Assembly (NCBI RefSeq): GCF_010993705.1
Contig: NZ_WOFO01000001.1
Location: forward strand, 548,598 to 612,597
DNA from: Cyclobacterium sp. SYSU L10401
GTDB lineage: Bacteria > Bacteroidota > Bacteroidia > Cytophagales > Cyclobacteriaceae
Reading direction: 5' to 3'
Length of the DNA stretch: 64,000 nucleotides
The stretch's first letter is position 1. Every line of letters starts with the position of its first letter. Shown here one piece after another: positions 27,416 to 37,098 of this stretch. The notes under the pieces are model-generated. The model saw nothing but the letters and a program-made list of their open reading frames with translations. It searched no databases and was not told the origin of the DNA. The position numbers were made by a program, and so were the translations under genes.

Positions 27416-27446
27416 TGCAAATTTGATATTTATTTTATCAATTGCA
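27416..27446. repeat. Inverted repeat I in the LysM/nfeD divergent region
   Basis: TTGATA (27423-27428) and TATCAA (27436-27441), bracketed by TGCAA and TTGCA. A symmetric site of this kind between divergent genes may bind a dimeric regulator. Confidence 0.4.
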
Positions 27447-27456
27447 ACTACATTTT

Positions 27457-27491
27457 ATACCAATCAGGGCTTTCATGGTTTTTATTGGTAT
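27457..27491. repeat. Inverted repeat II in the LysM/nfeD divergent region
   Basis: Perfect 8-bp arms ATACCAAT (27457-27464) and ATTGGTAT (27484-27491), 19 bp apart. A third ATTGGTAT lies inside codons 2-5 of nfeD (27528-27535). Possible operator for either gene. Confidence 0.45.
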
Positions 27492-27522
27492 ATTCAAACG
27501 GAAATAAAAAATCTAGTAAAAA

Positions 27523-28890
27523 ATGAGATTGGTATTTGGATTAATGCTTTATGCAATCATAGGGTTTCAGGGTGGCACAGCGGGTTTTGCGCAAGAGGAA
27601 GAACCAAAGGATTCATTGAAAACGATTTATGTTTTTGAAATGAAGAGTGATATAGATCCGAGAATGAACCGAAAAGTCAAACTGGCCCTGGAAGATGCAG
27701 GCAAGAGAAATGCAGCGATGATCATCGTGCACATGGATACTTATGGAGGAGCAGTCAATGATGCCGATGACATCCGCACATTGTTTCTGGAATCGCCAGT
27801 ACCTATTCATTCCTTTATCGATAAAGATGCGGCTTCTGCAGGTGCCTTGATCTCCATTGCCTGCGATAGCATTTACATGGCCAGAGGCGGAAGTATAGGT
27901 GCCGCTACCGTAGTGATGGGCGGAACAGGAGAAGCAGCTCCTGACAAATACCAATCCTACATGCGCTCCATGATGCGGAGCACGGCCGAAGCCAGGGGAA
28001 GAAACCCGAGGATTGCCGAAGCCATGGTGGATGAAAACATTGAAGTGGAGGGAGTATCTAAAGAGGGTGAAGTGGTCACTTTTTCTGTCTCTGAGGCCAT
28101 TCAGAATGGCTTTTGTGAAGCCGAAGTTTCCTCTATCAATGAAATAGTAGCACGAAACGGCATTGACAATTATGAGATTTATTACTATTCCCCATCCGTA
28201 GTTGAAGATATCATTGCTTTTTTCCTGAATCCTGCTGTGAGTGGGTTTTTGATTTTGATTATTTTTGCAGGAATTTATTTCGAAATCCAGACGCCAGGGA
28301 TTGGTTTTCCATTGGCCGCAAGTGCCATAGCCGTCTTGTTATATTTTATTCCCTATTACCTGACAGGCTTGGCAAGCAATCTGGAATTGGTCATTTTTGT
28401 AGCGGGCATTATCCTGCTGGCTGTAGAAATTTTCGTTGTTCCAGGCTTTGGAGTATTTGGTATTTTGGGTATAATCTGTGTCCTGGCCGGACTGACCATG
28501 GGTATGCTGCCCAATGACCAGTTTGATTTTACTTTTGTAAGTTCAGGAAAGCTGTTTGCCGCTTTGCTTACGGTAATTCTGTCGGCCATCATAGCCACGG
28601 TATTGATCTTTACCCTGACACCGAAAATCAATCAATGGGAAAGTTTCAGCAAGCTTTCTCTGGCCTCTACCCAGCAAAGGTCTGAGGGATATACTTCTTC
28701 CTTTTATAGCGATGAATTACTGGGAAAACAGGGTATGTCCCATACCCGCCTGATGCCAAGTGGCAAGGTGATGATCGATGATGAAATGTATGACGCCTAT
28801 TCCAGGGGTGAATTTATCGATAAGGGTGAACCCATTCAGGTGATCAGTACCGAAGGGACTTCTCTTAAGGTGAAAAAAATTACGGTTTGA
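27523..28890 (+). CDS. nfeD: NfeD-family membrane protein with ClpP-class protease domain
   Basis: Full-length NfeD (455 residues): a signal peptide, a ClpP-like serine-protease domain (about 33-200) with nucleophile S105 in AASAGALI and the glycine-rich DTYGG motif, four to five membrane helices (about 228-365), and a C-terminal OB-fold (about 380-455). Members cut stomatin-like proteins or act in membrane quality control. No stomatin/SlpA partner gene is adjacent. Its start matches a good signal sequence (MRLVFGLMLYAII). Confidence 0.88.
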   Translation: MRLVFGLMLYAIIGFQGGTAGFAQEEEPKDSLKTIYVFEMKSDIDPRMNRKVKLALEDAGKRNAAMIIVHMDTYGGAVNDADDIRTLFLESPVPIHSFIDKDAASAGALISIACDSIYMARGGSIGAATVVMGGTGEAAPDKYQSYMRSMMRSTAEARGRNPRIAEAMVDENIEVEGVSKEGEVVTFSVSEAIQNGFCEAEVSSINEIVARNGIDNYEIYYYSPSVVEDIIAFFLNPAVSGFLILIIFAGIYFEIQTPGIGFPLAASAIAVLLYFIPYYLTGLASNLELVIFVAGIILLAVEIFVVPGFGVFGILGIICVLAGLTMGMLPNDQFDFTFVSSGKLFAALLTVILSAIIATVLIFTLTPKINQWESFSKLSLASTQQRSEGYTSSFYSDELLGKQGMSHTRLMPSGKVMIDDEMYDAYSRGEFIDKGEPIQVISTEGTSLKVKKITV

Positions 28891-28966
28891 ATAAAAAAGG
28901 CAATTACATCAAAACCAATGGGATTCAGAGAAGGCAGTTGATTTTTAATTTGTTTCAGTATAAAAA

Positions 28967-29734
28967 ATGCCTTTTTATATGAATAATTTGATCAGAAGGA
29001 TTTATTCCACCTATGGAAGTATTGTGTTCGTCCTTACTTTTTTGGTTTTGTTTCCTGTTTTTTTTCTCACGATAGAGCTGCCAGGAAAAAAAGCACAGGG
29101 AAGGAAGCTGAACAGGATTTGGTCCAGGGTGTTTTTTGGTTTACTGCTTTTTAAGGTGAAAATAGAAAATCTCCACCATTTCAGGAAGGGCATGCAATAT
29201 GTGATTGTTTCCAACCACTTCTCTTATCTGGATATCCCGGTACTTGGGTTGATTCCCTTTGATTTGGTTTTTATAGGAAAAAGTTCGCTGGCCAAAGTTC
29301 CTATTTTTGGCTATATGTTTAAAAACCTTCACATTTCTGTTGACCGGAACAGCTTAAAGAGCCGGGGAGTATCTATTTTGAAAGCAAAAGAGGCATTGGA
29401 TCAAAAAAGTAGTGTGGTGTTTTTTCCGGAAGGAGGTATATCCAGCCTACAACCCCCGGCAATGGCCAGGTTCAAGGATGGGGCGTTTAAAGTCGCTCTA
29501 GACAAACAAATTCCGATAATTCCTATCACTTTATCTTACAATCACTTAATTTTGCCAGATGATGGCCATTTTTTATTGCGCTACAAACCTGTAAAAGTGG
29601 TCATACATCCCCCGGTTGCGGTTGCAGGACTTGGTTATAAGGATGTAGGAATGCTTAAAGAAAAATGTTTCCAAACCATACAGGAACAATTATGGAAAGA
29701 TAATGGCTCATTAGAATTAAAAAAGGAAAGATGA
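28967..29734 (+). CDS. Lysophospholipid acyltransferase (PlsC-like)
   Basis: 1-acyl-glycerol-3-phosphate acyltransferase family. The catalytic NHxxxxD is N83-H84 to D89, and FPEGG at 153-157 binds the phosphate. One N-terminal membrane helix (about 18-36). An ATG at 28979 is an alternative start. The gene overlaps gatC by 4 bp (ATGA), so the two are translationally coupled, an unusual partnership that recurs in this operon. Confidence 0.88.
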   Translation: MPFYMNNLIRRIYSTYGSIVFVLTFLVLFPVFFLTIELPGKKAQGRKLNRIWSRVFFGLLLFKVKIENLHHFRKGMQYVIVSNHFSYLDIPVLGLIPFDLVFIGKSSLAKVPIFGYMFKNLHISVDRNSLKSRGVSILKAKEALDQKSSVVFFPEGGISSLQPPAMARFKDGAFKVALDKQIPIIPITLSYNHLILPDDGHFLLRYKPVKVVIHPPVAVAGLGYKDVGMLKEKCFQTIQEQLWKDNGSLELKKER

Positions 29735-30018
29735 AACTAGATACCAACTCCCTCAAAAAAATTGCGCATTTGGCAAGACTTGAATTTGATGAAAAGGGGG
29801 CAAAGAAAATGACCAAGGACATGACTCAGATTTTAGACTGGGTCGAAAAACTAAATGAATTGGACACCTCAGAAGTGGAACCTTTGATTACGATGTCTTC
29901 TGAAGAAAATATCATGCGGGAAGATGTGGTAGGCGAGCACCTGGATCATGAAAAAGGGTTGAAAAATGCTCCCCAAAGAGACTCTGATTATTTCCGCGTT
30001 CCAAAGGTAATGGAATAA
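29731..30018 (+). CDS. gatC: Asp-tRNA(Asn)/Glu-tRNA(Gln) amidotransferase subunit C
   Basis: 95-residue GatC: TNSLKKIAHLARLEF at the N-terminus, a central helix, then MREDVVGEH and SDYFRVPKVME. It bridges GatA and GatB in the transamidation of misacylated tRNAs. gatA and gatB are not in this window. It overlaps both neighbours, by 4 bp with plsC and 1 bp with the next gene. Confidence 0.92.
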   Translation: MKLDTNSLKKIAHLARLEFDEKGAKKMTKDMTQILDWVEKLNELDTSEVEPLITMSSEENIMREDVVGEHLDHEKGLKNAPQRDSDYFRVPKVME

Positions 30019-32798
30019 TGTTCCAACAAATTTGGAGAAAGACCATCCTGATCATTGTATTGATTGTACTTCTTCTTTCCGGCTTGGGGATTTTGATGCT
30101 GGAGCTTGGAGGAAAGACAGGACCAGCCCTCGCCATAGTTTCTGGGTTGGAAGCCCTCACCATTCCATTAGATGAATTTTTTACGGGTACTGATTACATC
30201 GGGCTGAACACGCAGAATTTCCTGCTATTTGACCGCTTTGTGGCCGGAGAAATGCAACATTACCCGGGACTTACCCAGTGGCTCGGGATGATAGCCTGGC
30301 TGATGTTGCTGGTTTATGTCTGCTTGATTACCCTGTTAAGGCGCTATGCTTTCCTGTTGGCTGCCGGACTGTTGGTTTTTATGCTGACCATAAGCGGTGT
30401 AAACAGCCTGAATATTGGCGGCGTAGGGACAAATTATGGGCTGCTAATTTGCCTGGTGTTTTTATTGGTTCCTGCAGCTTTGATCCATCTTTTTTTCGAA
30501 AACCTTTCTTTGGGTCTGCGTACCCTTCTTGTTTTCGGATCCGGGATAGCAGGCCTGGTGGTTTTGATTTATTTCGCAAATGCCCCTTACCCAACCTTGT
30601 TGTTTTCAGAAAACATCTCCCTGATGGCCATGGCCATGGCAGCAGGATTTTTAGTTTATATTGGCCAGTCCATGGTATCAGGCTTATATATTTTATTGGC
30701 CAGGTTAAACCGGGGTGTCGGGATCAAAATTGCCTGGCATTTTGCCATTTTAGGAACAGGCTATCTGATGCTGCTGGGATTGATGCTTTTAGACATCACC
30801 GGCAGCCTGGATGGATGGCCCCTTCCCCCATTTGAACTATTGCTACCAATCGTGGGGCTGGTAGGCTTTCTGGATGTCCATTATAAAATCAGAAGCCTTC
30901 CCCAACCTTTTGCATTTCCATGGGTAGGGAAATTATTTTATCTTACCGGTTTCGCTGTATGTATGTTGGTGATTTTTAAGGGTAAAGTTTCCATGAATAC
31001 CCCCATGCTGGATTTTCTGCATCATATTTTCGTTTACAGCCAACTTGGATTTGGCTTGCTATTTTTCTTGTACATTTGGGTGAATTTTTCAAGTATCCTG
31101 AACAGCGGAACGGCCATAGAAAGAATTGTTTACAAGCCTCCTTTTTTCCCTTATTTCCACATGCGTTTGGGAGGGGTTTTAAGTTTACTGATATTTTTGG
31201 TGTATGCCGATGGGATTGTTGCGGTTCAGTTTAGCACCTCTTCCACCCAACTTTCAGCAGATTATTACCTGGCAAGCAGGCGTCCGGTTGAAGCCATCGT
31301 TTTATATGAAAATGCCTTTGAAAGGTACCGGAAGAATGACAAAGCCCTCTACGCAACTGCCCACCTGTATCTGGACCAGAATCAACCCACATTGGCACTG
31401 AACACCCTGGTCAAAAGTTTTGAAGGCAACCCACAGGTTCCGGACATCCTTATGCTGAGTGCCCTTTTGGAAAAACGTGAGCGTGTGAATGAAGCCATTT
31501 ATTATTTGGAGGAAGGTTTAAAATATTTCCCTTCAAACCCCTACCTGTCGAATAACCTGGCCCTGATATATCATCAAATGAACCGGCCTGATGAAGCTTT
31601 ACGGGTATTGGAGAAAATGGAGGGAAAGTCACTTACAAAGGAACTCAACCTATTGGGAGTGAAAATCCTGCATGGAAAGACGATGGAAGACAACGATTTT
31701 GATGTATCAACTCTGAAAGAAAGGATAAATTTACTGGCTTATATCAATGCCACTGGAGAGGAGCCCCCATTTGGGCTGCCTGCAGACAGCATAAGCCATG
31801 GTCATGATCCGGTAAACCGGGCCATGTTGCGCAATCAGTTAACTTCCCTTCAGGAGGGGGATAATGCAGCCCCATACTTTCAAATCCTGGATACCCTACT
31901 AAACAGGCCCAACCTCCCCCTCAATGAGGAAGAAAATATCAGGGAATCCGGATTGGTTCTTGAATTTAGAAGCGGAAGGGTAAACGAATTGCTTCGGAAA
32001 TTGAATGGCATGGCTTTTCGCTTCAATAAGAATGCCGGGTATTACCATGCTTTTGCAGGTTGGATTTTTTCCAGAGAGGGGGATTTTAAAAAAGCAGCTA
32101 TAGAATGGAAGCAGGCTGCATTAAAGGGGTTTACCCAATTTACTCCTGCCCATCTGCCGTACCTTTTTTTTGGGGGGATGGAAGAAGAAGCTTTATTTGT
32201 TTCCGGAACCCAGGGAGTTGACTTCCCGAATTGGATGAGATTTGATAGCGATAGGCAATTGGTTAGTAATGATACCGTAAAATTTTATCAAATCCTGAGC
32301 AAGCTGCCTGAAATGTTGGGCAAGGAACTTTTGCCAGCCATGGAAACATTGGAAGGAGCATCCAACCGGGCTTTTCTGGCCAGGGAGCTGCTGTTAAAAA
32401 AGGGACATTGGTTTTCGGATAAGGAGCTGGATGCCTTGTATGCATTGACACAAAGTCAGGGAATATTTCGGCAAGAATCCTCATTTCTTTCAGTCTATGT
32501 GGACCGTATAAAGGGCTTGAGTGACGCTATGGGCAAGTCAGGGCGTTCTTCAGTAGCTGAAAACGCCTACTTTACTCCCATGGTTTTGGCAGAGATAGAA
32601 AAGGAAACTGATAATGAAGAGCGGTACCGCTTGTTACAGGAAGCCAGCCAATTCAACAGGGATCCCTTGTTATGGATCGAATTGGTAAAATATTGCCGAA
32701 TAATTGGACTAGACCAATATGCCAGCAGCAACCTTGCCTTGATGGCTGAATGGATAGGACCAGAAGATCTCACGGAATTGCAACTGGAATACTTCTGA
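30018..32798 (+). CDS. Large membrane protein with C-terminal TPR repeats (unknown)
   Basis: 926 residues. The N-terminal 390 residues hold about ten hydrophobic segments; the C-terminal half has TPR-type pairs (ALYATAHLYLDQNQPTLALN, VNEAIYYLEEGLKYFPSN, FKKAAIEWKQAAL). No catalytic motif found. The start overlaps the gatC stop by one base (TAATG), placing it in the plsC-gatC operon. It may be a transporter-like or assembly protein, but the family is unknown to me. Confidence 0.7.
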   Translation: MFQQIWRKTILIIVLIVLLLSGLGILMLELGGKTGPALAIVSGLEALTIPLDEFFTGTDYIGLNTQNFLLFDRFVAGEMQHYPGLTQWLGMIAWLMLLVYVCLITLLRRYAFLLAAGLLVFMLTISGVNSLNIGGVGTNYGLLICLVFLLVPAALIHLFFENLSLGLRTLLVFGSGIAGLVVLIYFANAPYPTLLFSENISLMAMAMAAGFLVYIGQSMVSGLYILLARLNRGVGIKIAWHFAILGTGYLMLLGLMLLDITGSLDGWPLPPFELLLPIVGLVGFLDVHYKIRSLPQPFAFPWVGKLFYLTGFAVCMLVIFKGKVSMNTPMLDFLHHIFVYSQLGFGLLFFLYIWVNFSSILNSGTAIERIVYKPPFFPYFHMRLGGVLSLLIFLVYADGIVAVQFSTSSTQLSADYYLASRRPVEAIVLYENAFERYRKNDKALYATAHLYLDQNQPTLALNTLVKSFEGNPQVPDILMLSALLEKRERVNEAIYYLEEGLKYFPSNPYLSNNLALIYHQMNRPDEALRVLEKMEGKSLTKELNLLGVKILHGKTMEDNDFDVSTLKERINLLAYINATGEEPPFGLPADSISHGHDPVNRAMLRNQLTSLQEGDNAAPYFQILDTLLNRPNLPLNEEENIRESGLVLEFRSGRVNELLRKLNGMAFRFNKNAGYYHAFAGWIFSREGDFKKAAIEWKQAALKGFTQFTPAHLPYLFFGGMEEEALFVSGTQGVDFPNWMRFDSDRQLVSNDTVKFYQILSKLPEMLGKELLPAMETLEGASNRAFLARELLLKKGHWFSDKELDALYALTQSQGIFRQESSFLSVYVDRIKGLSDAMGKSGRSSVAENAYFTPMVLAEIEKETDNEERYRLLQEASQFNRDPLLWIELVKYCRIIGLDQYASSNLALMAEWIGPEDLTELQLEYF

Positions 32799-32819
32799 AC
32801 CCATTGATATAATTTAACG

Positions 32820-32845
32820 TTATGGATTCCGGTTTTTATCCATAA
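32820..32845. repeat. Inverted repeat before the ABC ATPase
   Basis: TTATGGAT (32820-32827), 10 bp, ATCCATAA (32838-32845), with no T-run. It lies 33 bp upstream of the ABC gene, so it could act as an attenuator or operator. Confidence 0.35.
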
Positions 32846-32877
32846 TCACCTATCTTCACACCTTAAATTGTTTTGTT

Positions 32878-33594
32878 ATGCCAGAAATCATCAAAACCAA
32901 GGAAATCCGGAAAATTTATCGCATGGGATCCGAAGAAGTCCATGCCCTTGAATCCGTAAGTATAGAAGTGGATAGGGGAGAATATGTGGCCTTTATGGGG
33001 CCTTCAGGATCGGGTAAATCGACTTTAATGAACATCATTGGCTGTTTGGATACCCCCACCTCTGGACAGTACATTCTGAATAGTAAGGATGTAAGTGATA
33101 TGAGTGAAAATGAGTTGGCCGAAATCAGAAATAAGGAAATCGGATTTGTTTTTCAAACCTTTAATCTGCTTCCCAGAGCTACTTGCCTGGATAATGTAGC
33201 CTTGCCACTGATTTATGCAGGATTCAACAAAACAGATAGAGATGAAAAAGCGTTTCTTGCTTTAAAGAGTGTTGGGTTGGATGACCGGATTCATCACAAG
33301 CCCAATGAGCTTTCTGGTGGTCAAAGGCAAAGGGTAGCCATTGCCAGGGCATTGGTCAATGATCCGAGTATTATTCTGGCAGATGAGCCTACGGGTAACC
33401 TGGATTCAAAGACATCCTATGACATCATGGATTTATTTCATGAATTGCACCAAAAGGGAAATACCATCATTATGGTGACCCACGAAGATGACATTGCTCA
33501 CTATGCACATCGTGTGATTCGATTGAGGGATGGATTGGTAGAGTCGGATGAAGTGAATCCGAATCCTACGATAATTGATAAATCAGTGGTCTAA
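32878..33594 (+). CDS. ABC-transporter ATPase, MacB/LolD type
   Basis: 238 residues with Walker [10 protein letters not shown] at 41-49, signature LSGGQ at 145-149, and Walker B IILADE at 165-170 followed by PTGNLDSKT. This is the small ATPase of MacB/LolCDE-type transporters. No permease is adjacent, so the partner must be encoded elsewhere. LolD and MacB cannot be told apart from sequence alone. Confidence 0.9.
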   Translation: MPEIIKTKEIRKIYRMGSEEVHALESVSIEVDRGEYVAFMGPSGSGKSTLMNIIGCLDTPTSGQYILNSKDVSDMSENELAEIRNKEIGFVFQTFNLLPRATCLDNVALPLIYAGFNKTDRDEKAFLALKSVGLDDRIHHKPNELSGGQRQRVAIARALVNDPSIILADEPTGNLDSKTSYDIMDLFHELHQKGNTIIMVTHEDDIAHYAHRVIRLRDGLVESDEVNPNPTIIDKSVV

Positions 33595-33619
33595 AGGGTC
33601 CATTGCCTGAAAGAAAATT

Positions 33620-34168
33620 ATGAAAATCTATACTAAAACGGGAGATAGAGGGGAAACTTCCCTTTTAGGAGGCACAAGGGTAAACAAATCGCACCTGCGG
33701 ATTGATGCCTATGGTACCATAGACGAATTGAATGCTCACCTTGGCTTACTGCGCGACCAGGAAGTCAATGAAAAACGGCGTGACAACCTTTATTTTATTC
33801 AGGACAGGCTGTTCGTTATCGGCGCACATCTAGCCAGTGATCCGGAGAAAGATCAGGTAAAGAAACCTGACTTTACAAAAGAGGATATAACTTTTCTCGA
33901 AAAGAATATAGATACCATGGAAGCGGGATTGCCGGCTCTGAGGAATTTTATTATTCCGGGAGGGCACCCGGTAGTTTCCATGGCCCATATTACCAGAACG
34001 GTTTGCAGGAGAGCGGAAAGGTGCATTGTATTGTTGATGGAGACCTCCCCTGTGGAGTCATTGGTTCTTGAATTTATCAACAGACTTTCCGATTACCTTT
34101 TTGTATTGGGCCGGCAGCTGGCAGTAGAATTAAATGTAAATGAAATCACCTGGCGTCCAGGGAATTGA
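33620..34168 (+). CDS. Cob(I)yrinic acid a,c-diamide adenosyltransferase, PduO type
   Basis: Transfers the adenosyl group of ATP to cob(I)alamin. Signatures are IYTKTGDRGETSLLGG (3-18), RRAERCIVLL and FINRLSDYLFVLGR. The 182-residue length is normal. It is 25 bp after the ABC gene and 6 bp before ilvE. Confidence 0.93.
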   Translation: MKIYTKTGDRGETSLLGGTRVNKSHLRIDAYGTIDELNAHLGLLRDQEVNEKRRDNLYFIQDRLFVIGAHLASDPEKDQVKKPDFTKEDITFLEKNIDTMEAGLPALRNFIIPGGHPVVSMAHITRTVCRRAERCIVLLMETSPVESLVLEFINRLSDYLFVLGRQLAVELNVNEITWRPGN

Positions 34169-34174
34169 TCAGTT

Positions 34175-35242
34175 ATGAATAAGACTTTAACGATTAATAT
34201 CAATAAAACAAAACATTCCAAATTGGCAGCTACCAATTTTGATGATCTGGCCTTTGGCCACATAATCAGTGATCACATGTTTGTAGCGGAGTACAGGGAC
34301 GGAGAGTGGCAGGACCTGAGGATAGAGCCCTATGGTCCGTTACAAATTAATCCGGCCAATGCTACCCTACATTATGGGCAGTCCGTTTTTGAAGGGCTGA
34401 AGGCCTACCGAAATGATGCTGGAGAAATCCTGGTTTTCAGAGGGGATGCCAACCAACAAAGGCTCAATGAATCTGCCCGAAGAATGTGTATCCCGGAAGT
34501 ACCGGAAGAGGTTTTTATGGAGGGCATGCGGAAACTTCTGGAAGTGGACAAGGATTGGATTCCCAAACAAGCCGGGTGCTCACTGTACATACGTCCTTTT
34601 GTCTTTGCCGCAGATGATTACCTGGGAATCAGACCTTCCAACAATTACAAATTCATGATCCTTGCTTCCCCTGTCGGGAAATATTATTCCAAGCCGGTGG
34701 CGGTGAAGGTAGAAACCCAGTATGCCAGGGCTGTAGAGGGTGGGACAGGTGCAGCAAAAGCAGCAGGCAATTATGCAGGCTCCCTTTTCCCTGCTAGAAA
34801 AGCCCAAAGTGAAGGCTATGACCAATTGCTTTGGACAGATGGTAAAACCCACCAGTACATTGAAGAAAGTGGTACCATGAACGTGATGTTTGTGATTGAC
34901 GGAACGCTCATTACTGCACCGACCAACACCGGAACCATATTAAAAGGCATTACCAGGGACAGCGTTTTGATCCTGGCTAAAGAGATGAAAATGCCTGTAG
35001 AAGAACGATTTTTAGCTGTCAGCGAATTGGAAGAAGCACTCATCTCAGGAAGGTTAGAGGAAGCTTTTGGTACAGGTACTGCTGCCACTGTTGCATTTAT
35101 CCGGCTGATCAACATCCACGGAAAGGATTATGTTTTACCTGAGAAAGCTGAAGGAGCCTTTTCCGACAGGGTATTAAAGCGTCTTGATGATATCAAATAC
35201 GGGAAAGTAGTGGATGATCATGGTTGGATAATGAAAATTTAG
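34175..35242 (+). CDS. ilvE: Branched-chain amino acid aminotransferase
   Basis: PLP-dependent class IV transaminase for Leu, Ile and Val. The PLP lysine is K195 in GAAKAAGNYAGS, and substrate motifs include HYGQSVFEGLKAYR (67-80) and EESGTMNVMFV. 355 residues. It works with leuA, elsewhere in the window, in leucine synthesis. It overlaps the ATG at 35224 of the next frame. Confidence 0.93.
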   Translation: MNKTLTININKTKHSKLAATNFDDLAFGHIISDHMFVAEYRDGEWQDLRIEPYGPLQINPANATLHYGQSVFEGLKAYRNDAGEILVFRGDANQQRLNESARRMCIPEVPEEVFMEGMRKLLEVDKDWIPKQAGCSLYIRPFVFAADDYLGIRPSNNYKFMILASPVGKYYSKPVAVKVETQYARAVEGGTGAAKAAGNYAGSLFPARKAQSEGYDQLLWTDGKTHQYIEESGTMNVMFVIDGTLITAPTNTGTILKGITRDSVLILAKEMKMPVEERFLAVSELEEALISGRLEEAFGTGTAATVAFIRLINIHGKDYVLPEKAEGAFSDRVLKRLDDIKYGKVVDDHGWIMKI

Positions 35243-35277
35243 TCCGGCTGTTTTCTTTATCGGATTCATTTTCAGTT

Positions 35278-35811
35278 ATGCCACAGAAAAAAAATACCTT
35301 TACCGTTTTATTTCTACTGTTTTGCTCCCTTAATGCAGACTTGCTGGCACAGAATTACCTGATTTTGCAGCGAGGAAAAAATGAAAAAAGCCGGCTGACT
35401 TACGAGGTTGGTGAATCCATGGTGTACTTGCAAAAAGGGTTGGACTATTACATTCAGGATGTCATTCGGGAAATTAACCAGGATGTCATCGTCCTGGAAG
35501 AAAATATATTGAGTCTTGATCAGATCGAGGTCATTGACATTCGTAACAAAGACCCCAGAAACCAGACCTTGTCCAACATGAGCCTGCTGCCCGTTGCCGC
35601 TGGTGGATTGTTGCTTTTGGCAGGGGGGATCAACAGTTTATATGCCGATCAAAATATCAGCTACGATTCAGGCATATTGGTCACTGCAGGTGCCTTGATT
35701 GGTGGAGGTTTGCTGCTAAGGCCCCTGAGATACAATAAATTCAAAAACAGAGGCAAAAATAAACTGCAGGTCATTGCCCTGGATGAATTGGAAGCGGAGG
35801 AGGAAAAGTAG
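35278..35811 (+). CDS. Exported/membrane protein of unknown function
   Basis: 177 residues. A signal peptide (FTVLFLLFCSLNADLLAQ) is followed by a small beta-rich domain (GESMVYLQKGLDYYI, VIVLEENILSLDQI) and two hydrophobic segments (about 108-125 and 137-153). The start at 35278 is chosen because it places the signal peptide directly at the N-terminus; an in-frame ATG at 35224 would overlap ilvE. I know no family. Confidence 0.6.
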   Translation: MPQKKNTFTVLFLLFCSLNADLLAQNYLILQRGKNEKSRLTYEVGESMVYLQKGLDYYIQDVIREINQDVIVLEENILSLDQIEVIDIRNKDPRNQTLSNMSLLPVAAGGLLLLAGGINSLYADQNISYDSGILVTAGALIGGGLLLRPLRYNKFKNRGKNKLQVIALDELEAEEEK

Positions 35812-35819
35812 GCCAGCTG

Positions 35820-35833
35820 GCTATAATTATAGC
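35820..35833. repeat. Perfect 14-bp palindrome before prfB
   Basis: GCTATAATTATAGC, 58 bp upstream of the prfB ATG. It is AT-rich with no loop; possibly an operator or a chance palindrome. Confidence 0.3.
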
Positions 35834-35890
35834 TAATTTGAGGTAAATTGCCGAAATTTGAATTTAATTTTAAAACAAGAGAAAGCAACT

Positions 35891-36995
35891 ATGACAACAG
35901 ATCAGTTGAAAGACTTGAAGGCCCGTATTTTGGCCTTGAGGAGGTATCTTTGACTACGACCGGAAGAAAACGGAAATAGAAGAATTTGAAGCCATTTCGG
36001 CCCAGCCGGATTTCTGGAATGACCCGGAAGAGGCTGAGAAAATGATGAAACAAATACAGGCAAGAAAAGCCTGGACCAGCCAGTTTGAGGATGTAAATAC
36101 CGCTGTTCAGGACCTGGATGTTTTGTATGAATTTTACAATGCCGGAGAAGTTTCTGAAGAGGAAATAAAAACCGAGTACCAAAAGAATTTACAAAAGGTA
36201 GAGGATCTTGAGCTCAAGAAAATGCTTAGCGGTGAGGAGGACCAATTGAATGCCATGTTGGAGATCAATCCGGGTGCTGGTGGAACCGAAAGCAATGACT
36301 GGGCATCCATTTTGCTCCGCATGTACATCATGTGGGGTGAGAAAAACGGGTATAAGGTAAAAGAGGTTGATTTGCAGGAAGGGGAAGTTGCCGGAATCAA
36401 ATCAGCCACTTTGGAATTTGAAGGCCCCCTTGCCTATGGCTACCTTAAATCTGAGTCCGGTGTGCACCGATTGGTGAGGATTTCTCCTTTTGACAGTGGA
36501 GGGAGGCGGCATACATCCTTTGCTTCCGTATATGTATACCCGGTGGTAGATGATACGATTAATATCGAAATCAACCCCTCTGATGTTGAATTCCATACTT
36601 CCAGGTCAGGAGGAGCAGGAGGACAGAATGTAAACAAGGTAGAAACCAAGGTTCAGCTTACCCATAAGCCTACCGGGATTGTGGTGGTCTGTCAGGCCGA
36701 ACGATCACAGCTTGCAAACCGGGAAAAAGCGACACAGATGCTCAAATCAAGGCTTTACCAAATTGAAATGGACAAGCGGAATACAGAAAGAGCAAAAGTG
36801 GAGTCGGGAAAAATGAAAATTGATTTTGGTTCTCAAATCAGAAATTATGTCCTGCATCCCTATAAATTGGTGAAGGATGCCCGTACTGCCCATGAAACTT
36901 CGGATGTGCAGGCTGTTCTGGACGGTGGATTGAATGATTTTATCAAGGCCTATTTGCTCGCACAAAGTGAAGAGGAAGTAAAGGACAAAGACTAG
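35891..36995 (+). CDS. prfB: Peptide chain release factor 2, +1 programmed frameshift
   Basis: Recognises UGA/UAA and releases finished protein. Frame 0 (35891-35950) encodes 20 residues and meets TGA at 35951. Reading continues in +1 from 35952 (GAC TAC GAC) to 36995, giving about 367 residues, normal for RF2. Family landmarks are [26 protein letters not shown] and the catalytic GGQ in [13 protein letters not shown]. The classical frameshift cassette is present (separate entry), so the factor regulates its own amount: low RF2 slows termination and favours the shift. A plain gene call that starts at 36042 misses the N-terminal 50 residues. Confidence 0.95.
35939..35954 (+). promoter_or_regulatory. 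prfB: prfB +1 frameshift site with internal Shine-Dalgarno
   Basis: AGGAGG (35939-35944), a 3-base gap (TAT), then CTTTGAC (35948-35954), the well-known RF2 slippage sequence. Spacing matches the E. coli type. It is a strong SD in a genome that otherwise rarely uses one. Confidence 0.95.
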
Positions 36996-36998
36996 CAG

Positions 36999-37013
36999 AG
37001 GTCCAAGGGACCT
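36999..37013. other. Weak hairpin downstream of prfB
   Basis: AGGTCC and GGACCT with a 3-base loop, directly after the prfB stop and facing the convergent cytochrome gene. No clear T-run follows, so it is at best a weak terminator. Confidence 0.35.
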
Positions 37014-37098
37014 GTTAATTTCTGGTTCTTTGGATCTCACCTTGATTGACCCAGGTAAGCCAATAGATGTCTTCCCCAACAGCCTATAATACCAAACT

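Noticed and set aside
35951-35953. In-frame TGA in prfB as selenocysteine or as a true gene break
   Set aside because: The RF2 slippage cassette explains it; no selenocysteine element is needed.
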